The notes: generated by a model not told the origin, from the letters alone. Shown: positions 16,666 through 25,641, counted from the first letter of the stretch. The stretch is DNA of 57,662 nucleotides from Flavobacteriales bacterium (GCA_002737315.1 NSIH01000006.1:1-57662), one strand, 5' to 3'. A program made the numbers and translations.

Positions 16666-18216
16666 ATGCCGATCCTGAGCCCCGAAGAAGCATTCAAACG
16701 AGTAATTGCCCACGCCAAAGAGTACGGTTTTATTTTTCAGTCGAGCGAACTCTATGGCGGACTCAGCGCCGTCTATGACTACGGTCAAAACGGTGTAATG
16801 CTCAAAAACAACCTGAGAACCTACTGGTGGAAGTCCATGGTGCAGGTGCAAGACAACGTCGTCGGACTGGATTCCGCAATTTTTATGCACCCAACGGTGT
16901 GGCGCGCCAGCGGACACATTGATGCCTTCAACGACCCATTAATCGACAACAAAGACAGCAAAAAACGCTACCGCGCTGACGTTTTGGTCGAGGAATATTC
17001 AGAGAAAATTCGCCAAAAGGCCGAGAAAGAGGTGGTGAAGGCCCGGGAGCGGTTTGGTGCCTCCTTTGATGAGGCGCTTTACCGAAGCACGAATCCGCGC
17101 GTAGTGGAGTACCTGGCCAAGGCCGATGAGACCCTGTCTCGATTCAATCGCGCCCTGGAGGCTGGCGACCTGGCGGAGGCACGCCAAGTAATCGTCGACG
17201 AGAAAATAACCTGCCCCGTCAGCGGAAGCGCCAACTGGACCGAGTTGCGGCAGTTCAACCTTATGTTTTCGACCAAAGTAGGCTCCGTGGCAGAAGACGC
17301 CAGTGAGCTTTACCTGCGCCCGGAGACCGCTCAGGGAATTTTTGTCAACTTCTTGAATATTCAAAAAACTGGCCGAATGAAGCTTCCCTTTGGCATCGCC
17401 CAAACGGGTAAGGCCTTTAGGAACGAGATTGTGGCACGGCAGTTTATTTTTAGAATGCGTGAATTCGAGCAAATGGAAATGCAGTACTTCGTGCGGCCAG
17501 GCAGCGAGATGCAGTGGTATGAGCATTGGAAGTCCGCGCGAATGCGCTGGCACCTTGCGCTTGGACTCGGCTCGGAACGCTACCGCTTTCACGACCACGA
17601 CAAACTGGCCCACTATGCGAACGCGGCTTCTGACATCGAGTTTGACTTTCCATTCGGATTCAAAGAACTCGAGGGTATTCACTCTCGCACGGACTTTGAT
17701 TTGAGCCGCCACGAAGAATTTTCGGGCCGCAAGGTGCAGTACTTTGACCCAGAGACCAACGAGTCCTACACTCCCTATGTGGTCGAAACCTCCTTGGGAT
17801 TGGATCGGCTCTTTTTGGCTGTGCTGGCTACTTCGCTAGACGAAGAGACCCTCGAAGACGGTTCGGTCCGCACGGTACTGCGGCTACCCTATGAGGTGGC
17901 ACCGACCCAGGTAGCCATTTTGCCCCTGCTTAAAAAAGACGGTTTGCCAGAATGCGCCCAGGAGGTTTACCAAGAGCTCCGTTGGATCGTTCAGGCGACC
18001 CTTGACGAGAAGGACGCCATTGGCAAGCGCTACCGCCGTCAGGATGCGGTTGGCACCCCCTTTTGCGTGACGATTGATCACCAAACTTTAGTCGATAAAA
18101 CGGTTACTTTGCGCGATAGAGACAGCATGAAGCAAGTTCGTTGCGCCATAAGCGAACTCGCAAATCGGCTCCAGTCCTCGGTCTCCATGATCACGCTATT
18201 AAAAAAATCGATTTAG
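16666..18216 (+). CDS. glyS: Glycine--tRNA ligase (single-chain, dimeric type)
   Basis: Charges tRNA-Gly. 516 residues of the class II alpha-2 type also found in eukaryotes and archaea, distinct from the E. coli alpha2beta2 enzyme. Motifs include GGLSAVYDYGQNGVMLKNN near the start, the motif-2 region LRPETAQGIFVNF ... GKAFRNEI, FRMREFEQMEMQYFV, motif 3 VVETSLGLDRLFLA, and the C-terminal anticodon-binding domain from about residue 405 (APTQVAILPLLKK). Probably co-transcribed with the MarC gene. Confidence 0.95.
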   Translation: MPILSPEEAFKRVIAHAKEYGFIFQSSELYGGLSAVYDYGQNGVMLKNNLRTYWWKSMVQVQDNVVGLDSAIFMHPTVWRASGHIDAFNDPLIDNKDSKKRYRADVLVEEYSEKIRQKAEKEVVKARERFGASFDEALYRSTNPRVVEYLAKADETLSRFNRALEAGDLAEARQVIVDEKITCPVSGSANWTELRQFNLMFSTKVGSVAEDASELYLRPETAQGIFVNFLNIQKTGRMKLPFGIAQTGKAFRNEIVARQFIFRMREFEQMEMQYFVRPGSEMQWYEHWKSARMRWHLALGLGSERYRFHDHDKLAHYANAASDIEFDFPFGFKELEGIHSRTDFDLSRHEEFSGRKVQYFDPETNESYTPYVVETSLGLDRLFLAVLATSLDEETLEDGSVRTVLRLPYEVAPTQVAILPLLKKDGLPECAQEVYQELRWIVQATLDEKDAIGKRYRRQDAVGTPFCVTIDHQTLVDKTVTLRDRDSMKQVRCAISELANRLQSSVSMITLLKKSI

Positions 18217-18226
18217 TGGAATCAAT

Positions 18227-18256
18227 TTGCGCGAGTAAAAAATTGCCTTACCTTTG
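18227..18256 (+). promoter_or_regulatory. Promoter with both elements (TTG, 19-base spacer, TACCTTTG)
   Basis: TTG at 18227-18229 and TACCTTTG at 18249-18256, close to the published Bacteroidota sigma-ABfr consensus. Predicts a start near 18262 and a leader of about 40 bases for the small lipoprotein. One of the best promoter matches in the window. Confidence 0.65.
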
Positions 18257-18301
18257 TATCGGATTTCGAAGTCCTAAACAATTAAAAAACAAAGACCCAA
18301 A

Positions 18302-18496
18302 ATGAAAAAAGTGACCTTTTTTCTGAGCGCCCTGGCCCTCGTTGCCTTCGCCGCCTGTAGCAACGCCGCTGAAGAAGCAGTAGTTGAAGAGACGATGGAT
18401 ACAACAATGGTTGAAGAGCCTGTTACTGAAGACACCACTGCTGCTGCTGCTACCGAAGAGGTTGCTGCTGAAGGCGCGGAGGCGACTGCTGAGTAA
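18302..18496 (+). CDS. Small acidic lipoprotein (64 residues)
   Basis: Signal peptide 1-18 (MKKVTFFLSALALVAFAA) followed by C19, a plausible lipidation site. The mature part is almost only Glu, Ala, Thr and Val (EEAVVEETMDTT...), strongly acidic and low in complexity, without recognisable fold. It has its own strong promoter and a strong terminator, so it is a monocistronic, probably well-expressed gene. Short acidic lipoproteins of this kind occur in Bacteroidota, but I know no function. Confidence 0.75.
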   Translation: MKKVTFFLSALALVAFAACSNAAEEAVVEETMDTTMVEEPVTEDTTAAAATEEVAAEGAEATAE

Positions 18497-18500
18497 TTTT

Positions 18501-18518
18501 CTTTTAGAGCTCTAAAAG
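18501..18518. other. Perfect 18-base palindrome (CTTTTAGAG / CTCTAAAAG)
   Basis: Lies between the lipoprotein stop and its terminator, with no loop. It could pair as a second small structure in the 3' end of the mRNA or act as a protein site; nothing in the sequence decides. Confidence 0.4.
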
Positions 18519-18520
18519 AG

Positions 18521-18549
18521 AAGCTATCCGATAGGATAGCTTTTTTTTT
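18521..18549 (+). terminator. Rho-independent terminator of the small lipoprotein gene
   Basis: Perfect nine-base stem AAGCTATCC / GGATAGCTT with a GATA loop, followed by a run of T to 18549. It is one of the clearest terminators in the window and keeps the lipoprotein transcript apart from the convergent dCMP deaminase gene. Confidence 0.9.
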
Positions 18550-18604
18550 GGAATCAACTTTTGGGCGATGCACGACGGCGCACCAAAAAAAGCTGGGTCA
18601 GCGA

Positions 18605-19033
18605 TTAGCCTGGCAAGGGCGACAGGACCAACGCTACTCCCGCTTTGCGCAGAAAGTCAAGCCCTGAAGGGTCCTTGTACTCCGAGGCATAGACCACGCG
18701 GCGAATTCCGGCCTGGTGTATCAGCTTGCTGCATTCCCTGCAGGGTGACATGGTAAGGTAGAGGGTTGCCCCTTCGCAGGATTGGGTGGTAGAGGCCACT
18801 TTGAGTATAGCGTTCGCTTCTGCGTGCAGCACATACCACTTGGTGTACCCTTGCTCGTCTTCGCAAAAGTTTTCGAAACCGCTTGGCGTTCCGTTGTACC
18901 CGTCGGAGATGATGCTTCTTCCCTTTACGATTAAGGCTCCAACCTGGCGGCGCTTGCATTGAGAGAGCTTAGACCACTCGGCCGCCATACGCAGGTAGGC
19001 TGCGTCGTATTTCTCGGTTTTTAAATCAGCCAT
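18605..19033 (-). CDS. Deoxycytidylate (dCMP) deaminase
   Basis: Converts dCMP to dUMP for dTMP synthesis. 142 residues of the zinc-dependent cytidine/deoxycytidylate deaminase family: catalytic HAEANAI (H at about 71, E proton shuttle) and zinc cysteines in SPCRECSKLIHQAG. The extra early motif CKRRQVGALIV and GYNGTPSGFENFCED match dCMP deaminases of the ComEB type. Lies directly after tRNA-Leu on the same strand. Thematically joins tdk and nrdAB in nucleotide supply, though not in one operon. Confidence 0.92.
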   Translation of the reverse strand: MADLKTEKYDAAYLRMAAEWSKLSQCKRRQVGALIVKGRSIISDGYNGTPSGFENFCEDEQGYTKWYVLHAEANAILKVASTTQSCEGATLYLTMSPCRECSKLIHQAGIRRVVYASEYKDPSGLDFLRKAGVALVLSPLPG

Positions 19034-19049
19034 TTGTCTAAAATCCTTG

Positions 19050-19130
19050 TGCCCAGAGCGGGAATCGAACCCGCACTCCAGAGGAACACGAGTTTGAGTC
19101 GTGCGCGTCTACCAATTCCGCCATCTGGGC
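19050..19130 (-). tRNA. tRNA-Leu (anticodon CAA)
   Basis: 81 bases including discriminator A. Acceptor stem GCCCAGA / TCTGGGC, D-arm with GGTAGAC, anticodon stem CACGA / TCGTG with loop CTCAAAC giving anticodon CAA (decodes UUG), a 12-base variable region and T-arm GCGGG-TTCGATT-CCCGC. The 3' CCA is not encoded. Located between dCMP deaminase and prs, which it faces divergently. Confidence 0.95.
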
Positions 19131-19160
19131 AAGGGAAGGCCAAATTACGCATTAAATTCG

Positions 19161-19168
19161 TACATTTG
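19161..19168 (+). promoter_or_regulatory. Candidate -7 element (TACATTTG) for prs
   Basis: Perfect TAnnTTTG 18 bases before the prs ATG at 19187, giving a leader of about 13 bases. Supports this start over the longer open frame that runs through the tRNA. Confidence 0.5.
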
Positions 19169-19186
19169 CACCCCCTGAAGAAAACT

Positions 19187-20122
19187 ATGATGCAACCTGT
19201 CGCTAAACTCTTCGCCGGAACGGCCACCGCCTCGCTCGCTAGTGCGATTGCGAAGGAGTACGGTACGCCTATGGGTAGGGTGGGCATGCAGCCTTTTAGC
19301 GACGGTGAGTACGTTCTTTGGTTCGAAGAAAGCGTGCGGGGAAGTCGAGTTTTTTTGATTCAAAGCACGATGCCTTCGGCCGAAAATCTCTTTGAACTTC
19401 TTCAGATGATTGACGCGGCTAAAAGAGCCTCCGCCCGTCACATTACGGCGGTGATTCCCTATTTTGGTTACGCACGCCAGGACCGCAAAGACAAGCCGCG
19501 AGTACCCATCACTAGCAAGCTAGTGGCCAAGCTTCTCGAGGCGGCCGGAGCAACCCGAGTAATGACCATGGATCTTCATGCCGACCAAATTCAAGGCTTT
19601 TTTGAAGTGCCAGTAGACCACCTTTTTAGCAGCAGTGTCTTTATTCCTGACATTCAGGCCAAAAACCTCGACAACCTAACCATAGCCACGCCCGACGTAG
19701 GAGGATCCAAGCGAGCCTCTGCCTACGGCAACCAGCTCGATGCGGAGGTAGTCATTTGCTACAAACAGCGCAAAAAAGCCAATATTGTCGATAAGATGAC
19801 GGTAATTGGCGACGTAAAAGGCCGCAACGTTATTCTGGTTGACGACATGATTGACACGGCCGGCACGCTAACTAAGGCCGCCGACATGCTCATGCAAGAA
19901 GGCGCCAAATCAGTGAGTGCTTACTGCACCCACGGAGTGCTGTCGGGCGATGCCATTGCGCGCATTGAGGCCTCGGCACTGCAAGAAGTCGTAATTACTG
20001 ACACCATACCCCTGAAGCGGACCAGCGACAAAATCCGCGTCCTCAGTGTAGCACCTCTTTTTGCCGCGGTGATGCGCAAGGTTCAATCCAATGAGTCCAT
20101 CAGCGGCCACTTTCTGTTCTAA
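19187..20122 (+). CDS. prs: Ribose-phosphate pyrophosphokinase (PRPP synthase)
   Basis: Makes PRPP from ribose 5-phosphate and ATP for purine, pyrimidine, His and Trp synthesis. 311 residues: PFSDGEYVLWFEESVRG, PYFGYARQDRKD (ATP-binding flexible loop), MTMDLHADQIQGFF, and the PRPP-binding loop VILVDDMIDTAGTL. Length is standard for class I enzymes. The frame is open upstream through tRNA-Leu, but the start at ATG 19187 fits both family and promoter. Followed by rplY and pth on the same strand. Confidence 0.95.
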   Translation: MMQPVAKLFAGTATASLASAIAKEYGTPMGRVGMQPFSDGEYVLWFEESVRGSRVFLIQSTMPSAENLFELLQMIDAAKRASARHITAVIPYFGYARQDRKDKPRVPITSKLVAKLLEAAGATRVMTMDLHADQIQGFFEVPVDHLFSSSVFIPDIQAKNLDNLTIATPDVGGSKRASAYGNQLDAEVVICYKQRKKANIVDKMTVIGDVKGRNVILVDDMIDTAGTLTKAADMLMQEGAKSVSAYCTHGVLSGDAIARIEASALQEVVITDTIPLKRTSDKIRVLSVAPLFAAVMRKVQSNESISGHFLF

Positions 20123-20140
20123 TCCTCGATCTATTTAGTT

Positions 20141-20758
20141 ATGCAATCCGTAACCCTACAAGGCACCGTCCGCACCGAATTAGGCACCAAGTATGCCAAG
20201 CAACTCCGCGACCAGGGCCACGTTCCCTGCGTCATTTACGGCGGTGACGCGCCCATTCACTTTTATGCTCCAATGCTCGCGTTTCGCGGTCTAGTGTACA
20301 CCGCTGAGGCCCGCATGGCCTCCATTGAGTTGGACGGCAAGACCTACAACGCTGTAATTCAAGACATGCAATTTCATGTACTCAACGACTCCTTGACCCA
20401 CGTAGACTTCATCGAAGTTATTGACGGCAAGGCTGTTACCATCTTAGTTCCCATTGTTTTGACGGGTAATTCACGGGGAGTACGCAGCGGCGGCAGGCTC
20501 AAGTCGGCCCTCCGCAACCTAAAGGTTAAGGGTCTTATTGACGCGCTGCCTTCGGCCATCGAGCACGACATTACCGAACTGCGCATTGGCCAGTCCATTC
20601 GTGTTTCTGACATTAAAGTCGGCAAACTCTACGAGATCCTGAATTCCGACAATGCAGTGGTTGTTTCTATCGCCTCGTCGCGTACGTCAGTAGCCGAAAC
20701 CGGCGGCGACGAAACAGCTGTTGAAGAAGCTCCTGCTGCAGAGGCAAGTGCGGAATAA
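20141..20758 (+). CDS. rplY: 50S ribosomal protein L25 (Ctc form)
   Basis: Binds 5S rRNA. 205 residues in the long CTC/TL5 form: N-terminal L25 domain (about 1-90, RTELGTKYAKQLRDQGHVPCVIYGG; HVDFIEVIDGKAV) plus a C-terminal beta domain, ending in an acidic Ala/Glu tail (about 185-205). Cluster prs-rplY-pth is widely conserved in bacteria. The stop is adjacent to the pth ATG. Confidence 0.94.
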   Translation: MQSVTLQGTVRTELGTKYAKQLRDQGHVPCVIYGGDAPIHFYAPMLAFRGLVYTAEARMASIELDGKTYNAVIQDMQFHVLNDSLTHVDFIEVIDGKAVTILVPIVLTGNSRGVRSGGRLKSALRNLKVKGLIDALPSAIEHDITELRIGQSIRVSDIKVGKLYEILNSDNAVVVSIASSRTSVAETGGDETAVEEAPAAEASAE

Positions 20759-21322
20759 ATGAAAAAGTTCCTAGTGGTGGGGCTGGGGAATCCGGGCATT
20801 GAATACGCCCGTACTCGCCACAACATTGGGTTTGATCTTTTAGATGCATGGGCAGCAGGTCATTCTGCATCCTTTGCGGTGTCGCGCTATGGCGATCGTG
20901 CTCAGTTCAGCATCAAAGGGCGGACTATTGTAGCCATTAAACCCAGCACGTTCATGAATTTGAGCGGGAAGGCCGTGCGGTATTGGCTCGAAGAAGAAAA
21001 AGTTCCTTTAGAGAAATTGATAGTCGTTGTAGACGAACTTGCCCTACCAGTGGGCCATGTGAGGCTCAAGCTCAAGGGCTCCGACGGCGGGCATAACGGC
21101 CTTAGGGACATTCAGGAGGTGCTTGGCAGCGCGGATTATGCTCGACAACGCATCGGAATCGGCCAGCACTTTCCCAAAGGACAGCAGGTTGATTTTGTGC
21201 TCGGACGCTGGACCCCCGAGGAGATGGAATTTCTCAGGCCGGGAATGGAACGGGCCATAGCACAGCTGGAGTCCTATATTTTAGCCGGCCCGGCCTTTGC
21301 CATGACGCAGTACAACCAGTAG
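20759..21322 (+). CDS. pth: Peptidyl-tRNA hydrolase
   Basis: Releases tRNA from drop-off peptidyl-tRNA. 187 residues with VVGLGNPGIEYARTRHNIGFDLLD (catalytic His at 21), KPSTFMNLSGKAVRYW, the DELALPVGHVRLKLKGSDGGHNGLRDI segment, and RIGIGQHFPKGQQVDFVLG. Usual length. The usual DDLDLP reads DELALP, a mild variation. Starts immediately after rplY. Confidence 0.95.
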   Translation: MKKFLVVGLGNPGIEYARTRHNIGFDLLDAWAAGHSASFAVSRYGDRAQFSIKGRTIVAIKPSTFMNLSGKAVRYWLEEEKVPLEKLIVVVDELALPVGHVRLKLKGSDGGHNGLRDIQEVLGSADYARQRIGIGQHFPKGQQVDFVLGRWTPEEMEFLRPGMERAIAQLESYILAGPAFAMTQYNQ

Positions 21323-21403
21323 GGTCAACACCGTACTCCAGGCAGCCCAACCAATAGGGGCAAAACACAACGTTTACGGGTATTATGAAGGCTGATAGTC
21401 GCT

Positions 21404-21411
21404 TAAATTCG
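21404..21411 (+). promoter_or_regulatory. Candidate -7 element (TAAATTCG) for the TonB receptor at 21416
   Basis: One mismatch to TAnnTTTG and exactly four bases before the ATG, the same spacing seen before several other genes here. Confidence 0.35.
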
Positions 21412-21415
21412 CGGA

Positions 21416-23803
21416 ATGAAATTTTCGATTTGGGCATTTTTGCTTTTTAGCACCAGTTTATTGCTCCCCGGGCAGGCCGTTTTTAAAGGACAGGTTGTGT
21501 TTGCGGGCGGAGCAAGCGTAGCAGCGGGTTGGCAGGTTCTGCTTACCACGAGCCCGACCATACAAGAATTTCGCACCACGACCGATGCCAACGGCCGCTT
21601 TGTCTTGGAGAACCTTCCGTCGGGTTTGGCCAATCTCCGGATTGCCGATGAAGGCGGTCAGTACGTTAACACAATTCACGAGCTGTGGATTAACGCGGTG
21701 AAGCCCAATGAAATCCTCATCGAAGTGGAGCAGAGCCAAACGCTAGGCGAGGCCGTAGTAGTTGCCGACGCGTTCCGAAGCAGCAACGAGTCGCCGTTGA
21801 GCATAAAATCCATAGGATGGGCTGAAATGCAGCGTATGCCTGGCGCCGTGCTCGACCTGTCTAAGGTGATTCAGTCCTTCCCGGGGATTTTGCCCAAACC
21901 CAGTTTTGGCTACGCCATTTCGCTCCGCGGAGGATCACCTGCTGAGAACGGCTACCGATTTGATGGAATCGATATTCCTACCATTAACCACTTCTCCATT
22001 CAGGGGGCTAGCGGGGGAGCCGTTAGTTTAATTAACCTAGACCACGTTCAAAGCGCTGCGCTTCAGACTGGAGCCTTTGCAAGCAACTTTGGCAATGTGC
22101 TGAGCGGAACCTTGAGCCTCGAAGGCCGCAACGGACGGTCCGACCGACTGGGCATGCGCATTTCACTGGGTCAAACCGACTACGGAGCTACGGTTGAGGG
22201 TCCGCTCGGCAAAAAGACCCGCTTCACCGCAAGTGCCCGCAACTCTTTTAGCCAGTACTACTTTAGGCTCTTTAAGATTCCTGTTCTGCCCGCCTACCAG
22301 GATGCCCAGGTGCGCGTGGTGCATCAAATTGACAGCAAACGCGACTTGACCCTGATTGCCATTGGCGGCTGGGACCGGTATTCCCTTTATCCGGCCGACT
22401 CCAATGCCTCCGATGCCCTACTATACAACGTGGGCTACATTCCCGAGGGCGACCAACGCACCCTGGTTGGCGGCATAAGGTTTCGAAGCTTTGACGACCG
22501 GGGACAGTGGACGGTAGTGGCCAGTCAGGACCAAATTACCAACCGCGCCGCAAAATTTGCCGGGAACAGCTCCCTCGAAGAAGACCGCCAGCTTCGCTAC
22601 GACGCCGGCGAAACCAACACGCGACTCCGCGCGGAACGCCGTCAAAACAGCCGAGTTTCGGGAGGCAGCCTGAGCTACGGCGCTAGCCTCGAGCATCGTG
22701 CCTACCGCCTCGATATGTGGAGCAAGCGCTGGCAAGGGCAGTCCATTGATACTGTGCAGCTCGCCGATACCGCTTCTTTTGCGGCTGGGGCAGTCTTTGC
22801 CGCCTGGGAGCAAGCCTTGGGACGACGGTTGGTAGCCACAGCCGGAATACGTGCAGATGCCGCGGGTTTGTCGGCCTCTACAACTAATCCGCTCCAAAAT
22901 TTATCGCCCAGGCTGGCCTTGCGCTACCAGTTAGGCAGTCACTGGACCGCGAACGCCAATTTAGGCCAGTACAGCCAGCTGCCTCCGGCCATTATTCAGG
23001 CGGCCAACACCTCCCAGGGCCGAAGGCAAGACCTTGCTAGCGCCCTGGTGCGCCAAGCTGCAGCGGGTGTTGAATACCAAAACGGGCAAACCTACCGCGT
23101 CAGTATCGAGGGCTACTACAAGGGCTATAGTCGATACCCCTTTTTGCTTGAAGACCAAATTAGCTATGCCAACGCCATCGGAGCCTATGTGGCCGTGGGA
23201 GACCAGGCATCAAGTCCCCTGGGCTTGGGGCGGAGCTACGGCCTCGAAGTCTTTTTGCAGCAAAAGCTCAAGGGCAAGTACTGGTGGATGGCCTCCTACC
23301 ACCTCGGCAAGGCGGAATTTCAAACCGCCACGAGCGAATGGGCCCCCTCGGTTTGGGACAGCCGCCACAGCGGCTCCGTGACGGCAGGGCGAGTCTGGGG
23401 AAAGGGCTGGCAGGCCGGAATCAAGGCGCGCTACTCCACCGGCACCCCCTTCACGCCCTTTGACGAGTCAATCTCTTCAATACGAAGCAATTGGGATGCC
23501 CTCCAGCGCGGAATCTTCGACTACGCCAACGTCAACAGCAGCCGCCTAGCGGGTTTTGGCCAAATCGACTTTCGCATTGATAAGGTGGTTTCGCGCAAAA
23601 ATCACAGCATAACCTGGTACCTCGACCTGCAAAATTTGGGGTCCAGCAGCTACCCTCTAATGCCCTACCTCACCGTAGTTCGCGATGCGGCCAGCAAGCA
23701 AGCCATAGTGGATCCCAACGACAGCTCGCGCTACCTGATGCAGTTGCTGCGCAGCGATACCGGGCGGACTCTGCCCACGATCGGGTTTATTCTCGAATTC
23801 TAA
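21416..23803 (+). CDS. TonB-dependent receptor with carboxypeptidase-regulatory-like domain
   Basis: Outer-membrane receptor or channel, 795 residues. Signal peptide 1-20; a CarboxypepD_reg-like beta-sandwich at about 23-105 (TTDANGRFVLENLPSGLANL); plug at about 110-230 with SFPGILPKPSFGYAISLRGGSPAENGYRFDGIDI split over two motifs; then a long barrel ending in the aromatic C-terminus TIGFILEF. No adjacent SusD-like lipoprotein, so it is not a polysaccharide SusCD pair. The substrate cannot be inferred. Its stop overlaps the convergent acyltransferase stop by four bases. Confidence 0.9.
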   Translation: MKFSIWAFLLFSTSLLLPGQAVFKGQVVFAGGASVAAGWQVLLTTSPTIQEFRTTTDANGRFVLENLPSGLANLRIADEGGQYVNTIHELWINAVKPNEILIEVEQSQTLGEAVVVADAFRSSNESPLSIKSIGWAEMQRMPGAVLDLSKVIQSFPGILPKPSFGYAISLRGGSPAENGYRFDGIDIPTINHFSIQGASGGAVSLINLDHVQSAALQTGAFASNFGNVLSGTLSLEGRNGRSDRLGMRISLGQTDYGATVEGPLGKKTRFTASARNSFSQYYFRLFKIPVLPAYQDAQVRVVHQIDSKRDLTLIAIGGWDRYSLYPADSNASDALLYNVGYIPEGDQRTLVGGIRFRSFDDRGQWTVVASQDQITNRAAKFAGNSSLEEDRQLRYDAGETNTRLRAERRQNSRVSGGSLSYGASLEHRAYRLDMWSKRWQGQSIDTVQLADTASFAAGAVFAAWEQALGRRLVATAGIRADAAGLSASTTNPLQNLSPRLALRYQLGSHWTANANLGQYSQLPPAIIQAANTSQGRRQDLASALVRQAAAGVEYQNGQTYRVSIEGYYKGYSRYPFLLEDQISYANAIGAYVAVGDQASSPLGLGRSYGLEVFLQQKLKGKYWWMASYHLGKAEFQTATSEWAPSVWDSRHSGSVTAGRVWGKGWQAGIKARYSTGTPFTPFDESISSIRSNWDALQRGIFDYANVNSSRLAGFGQIDFRIDKVVSRKNHSITWYLDLQNLGSSSYPLMPYLTVVRDAASKQAIVDPNDSSRYLMQLLRSDTGRTLPTIGFILEF

Positions 23804-24801
23804 GCCCCGCGAAAGGGCGCGCGAACTTCGTAGCTCGGCAGCCGGTGAAACCATCCCAGGTAGGCCGAGACCAGCCAGCGCATCCAAGAAGAATTGGCAA
23901 TAAAAACGTAGCTGTTCTCCAGCGGTTTTGCGCCTAGGCTGCTCTTGATTTCGGTTGCGGTTCGCCCCATGTTTACCCTGGTCGCTCGAAGCCTAATGCC
24001 AAGATCGACTACATCCATCATGCTGCGCTGGTAGAAATGAGCTTCGCGAGCAAACTCAGGCTCAAAGCCCATGTGCATGGCAAAAAGGCAGTCGCCCTCA
24101 TGGAGCGCGGTGATGAATCCAACCCATTGACCCTTGCTTTGGTACCCGAGCACATGAAAGTCTGCCCCATAGACTCGCTTGAACGTAGCCAAGAGACCGC
24201 GAAGGTCGTCGGGCAAGGCAACCGCCTTGTCGGCTAGGGTTTTGCCCAAGAGCTCACCGGCCCAATCCAACCAGTCTGCGTCGGGCCAGTCGGTGCATTC
24301 CGAGAGGCTGCAGTGGGCCGAAAGGATCTGCACCCGCCTCGCCCTGGTTCGGTACTTGGTCTTCATCGCAGCGAGGTAGTCCTCAATGGTTTGCCATGCC
24401 GGGTCCAAGTCAAGCAGCATAAAAGGCTCGGCGGGAACCGTTACCGCTTCACGAATCGAGGGATGGCCAAGCACATTCACCGCAACCGCTGAATATCCCT
24501 TGGGCCAAATGGGAATTTGTGCGGCTCCACGGTCTGCATCAAGCAGGGGGAGCGTCATTCCAGGAGCACCCGGATGACCTACCGTGCGGACTCCACCCCG
24601 GTCGAGCAGGACCGACGCAATCTTGAGAAGGGCACGGTGCACGTACTTGCCCGTGGGTCGATTCAATGAAACGTAGGCGTGCGGTAGCGTTTGGCCGTTG
24701 AGCCTTATCATGCCCGCGTAGCCCGGGAGCTGCTGCATAAGTTGGTCGCGACGCGAGGCAGGCTTCGACGAAGACCCGCCAGAACCGGCCGCTACCTCCA
24801 T
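23800..24801 (-). CDS. GNAT/FemAB-like acyltransferase
   Basis: 333 residues, cytoplasmic. Signatures of the peptidoglycan/BioF2-like branch of the acyl-CoA transferase fold: a substrate-recognition half, MKTKYRTRARRVQI (about 137-150), then GYQSKGQWVGFITAL and NMGRTATEIKSSLGAKP near the C-terminus. Such enzymes attach acyl or aminoacyl groups to cell-wall, lipid or glycan acceptors; the acceptor here is unknown. The ATG lies inside the last codons of the upstream sulfotransferase (10-base overlap), so the two are translationally coupled. Confidence 0.72.
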   Translation of the reverse strand: MEVAAGSGGSSSKPASRRDQLMQQLPGYAGMIRLNGQTLPHAYVSLNRPTGKYVHRALLKIASVLLDRGGVRTVGHPGAPGMTLPLLDADRGAAQIPIWPKGYSAVAVNVLGHPSIREAVTVPAEPFMLLDLDPAWQTIEDYLAAMKTKYRTRARRVQILSAHCSLSECTDWPDADWLDWAGELLGKTLADKAVALPDDLRGLLATFKRVYGADFHVLGYQSKGQWVGFITALHEGDCLFAMHMGFEPEFAREAHFYQRSMMDVVDLGIRLRATRVNMGRTATEIKSSLGAKPLENSYVFIANSSWMRWLVSAYLGWFHRLPSYEVRAPFRGA

Positions 24802-25637
24802 AAATCAAGGTTAATTGCAGTCGGAAACAGTGCAGCCAAAGACTTATTGGACTCCGCAAATTGGAGTTTTAATGCGGCCGTTTCTGCCTTCAAAGCAGCA
24901 TCTGCCTTGGGCCGGCCGGCGCCATTAATTTTTAGGTAAAGGGGCAAAAGTGCATCCTGAACCGCAAGGGGAATCAAGGACTGGATTCTTAGGCCGAGCT
25001 TGTGCAGTTTTTTGCTGCGAATCGATAGGGTCTCGTTGCGCACGGCGAAGTCAAAATGCTCATAAAATATGGGGTCAATTCCCAGACGCTCGGCGAGTTC
25101 TTGCATCGCCTGACGCGGATTTTTCATAACCCACTCAAACTGCCAAACTATCATATTCTCGGCCCCCAGGGCGGACTTCCATTGCTCGAGGTAGCGCACA
25201 TAATGCCCGTGATCCAAAATATGGGGTTCTTGGATGTAGTCCTGAAAGGTTCCCTTAACGCGGCCGGTACGGTGGGTTTCAAACAAAAACTGGCTTTGGG
25301 TGCGCGCAGCGGGTTCGCGCAAAATAAAAAGCACCAAGGGCTTGGGGTCGAGGGCAGCAAGTCCCTCCCAGGCCTCCCGGTAGTAGAGGTAGGGCGCTGT
25401 CGCTTCAAAGCGAAGCTTGCAGCCCGCCGTATGGTCAAATAGCCGCGAATAGGCCTGAGAACCATGCTCTTGAACGTTGCATTTCGCGTTGAACCGGTTG
25501 ACTTCGGGAGCCCAGAAAAAAGTTTCTTTTTCTCGGCTAGAGGCTGCCTCAGGGTGTGCTGCGAGCCAAAAAAAGAGGCTGCTGGTACCGCACTTCGGCG
25601 CTCCTGCGACGACAAGATTTGGATACACATTAAGCAC
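24792..25637 (-). CDS. Sulfotransferase domain protein
   Basis: Transfers sulfate from PAPS to an unknown acceptor. The 5'-phosphosulfate loop reads AGAPKCGTSSLFFWLAAHP near the N-terminus and the 3'-phosphate site is FILREPAARTQSQFLFE, as in heparan-type sulfotransferases. Length 281 residues from GTG 25637. The frame is open upstream to ATG 25655 and 25697, but a full promoter (TTTG, 18 bases, TACCTTTG) lies at 25642-25671, so transcripts would start near 25637; GTG 25628 is also possible. Coupled to the acyltransferase. Together they suggest sulfation and acylation of an envelope molecule, which is inference. Confidence 0.85.
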   Translation of the reverse strand: MLNVYPNLVVAGAPKCGTSSLFFWLAAHPEAASSREKETFFWAPEVNRFNAKCNVQEHGSQAYSRLFDHTAGCKLRFEATAPYLYYREAWEGLAALDPKPLVLFILREPAARTQSQFLFETHRTGRVKGTFQDYIQEPHILDHGHYVRYLEQWKSALGAENMIVWQFEWVMKNPRQAMQELAERLGIDPIFYEHFDFAVRNETLSIRSKKLHKLGLRIQSLIPLAVQDALLPLYLKINGAGRPKADAALKAETAALKLQFAESNKSLAALFPTAINLDLWR

Positions 25638-25641
25638 AGCG

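Noticed and set aside
18501-18518. Palindrome as a transposon or integration site
   Set aside because: No repeat copies, target duplications or transposase genes were seen in the window.
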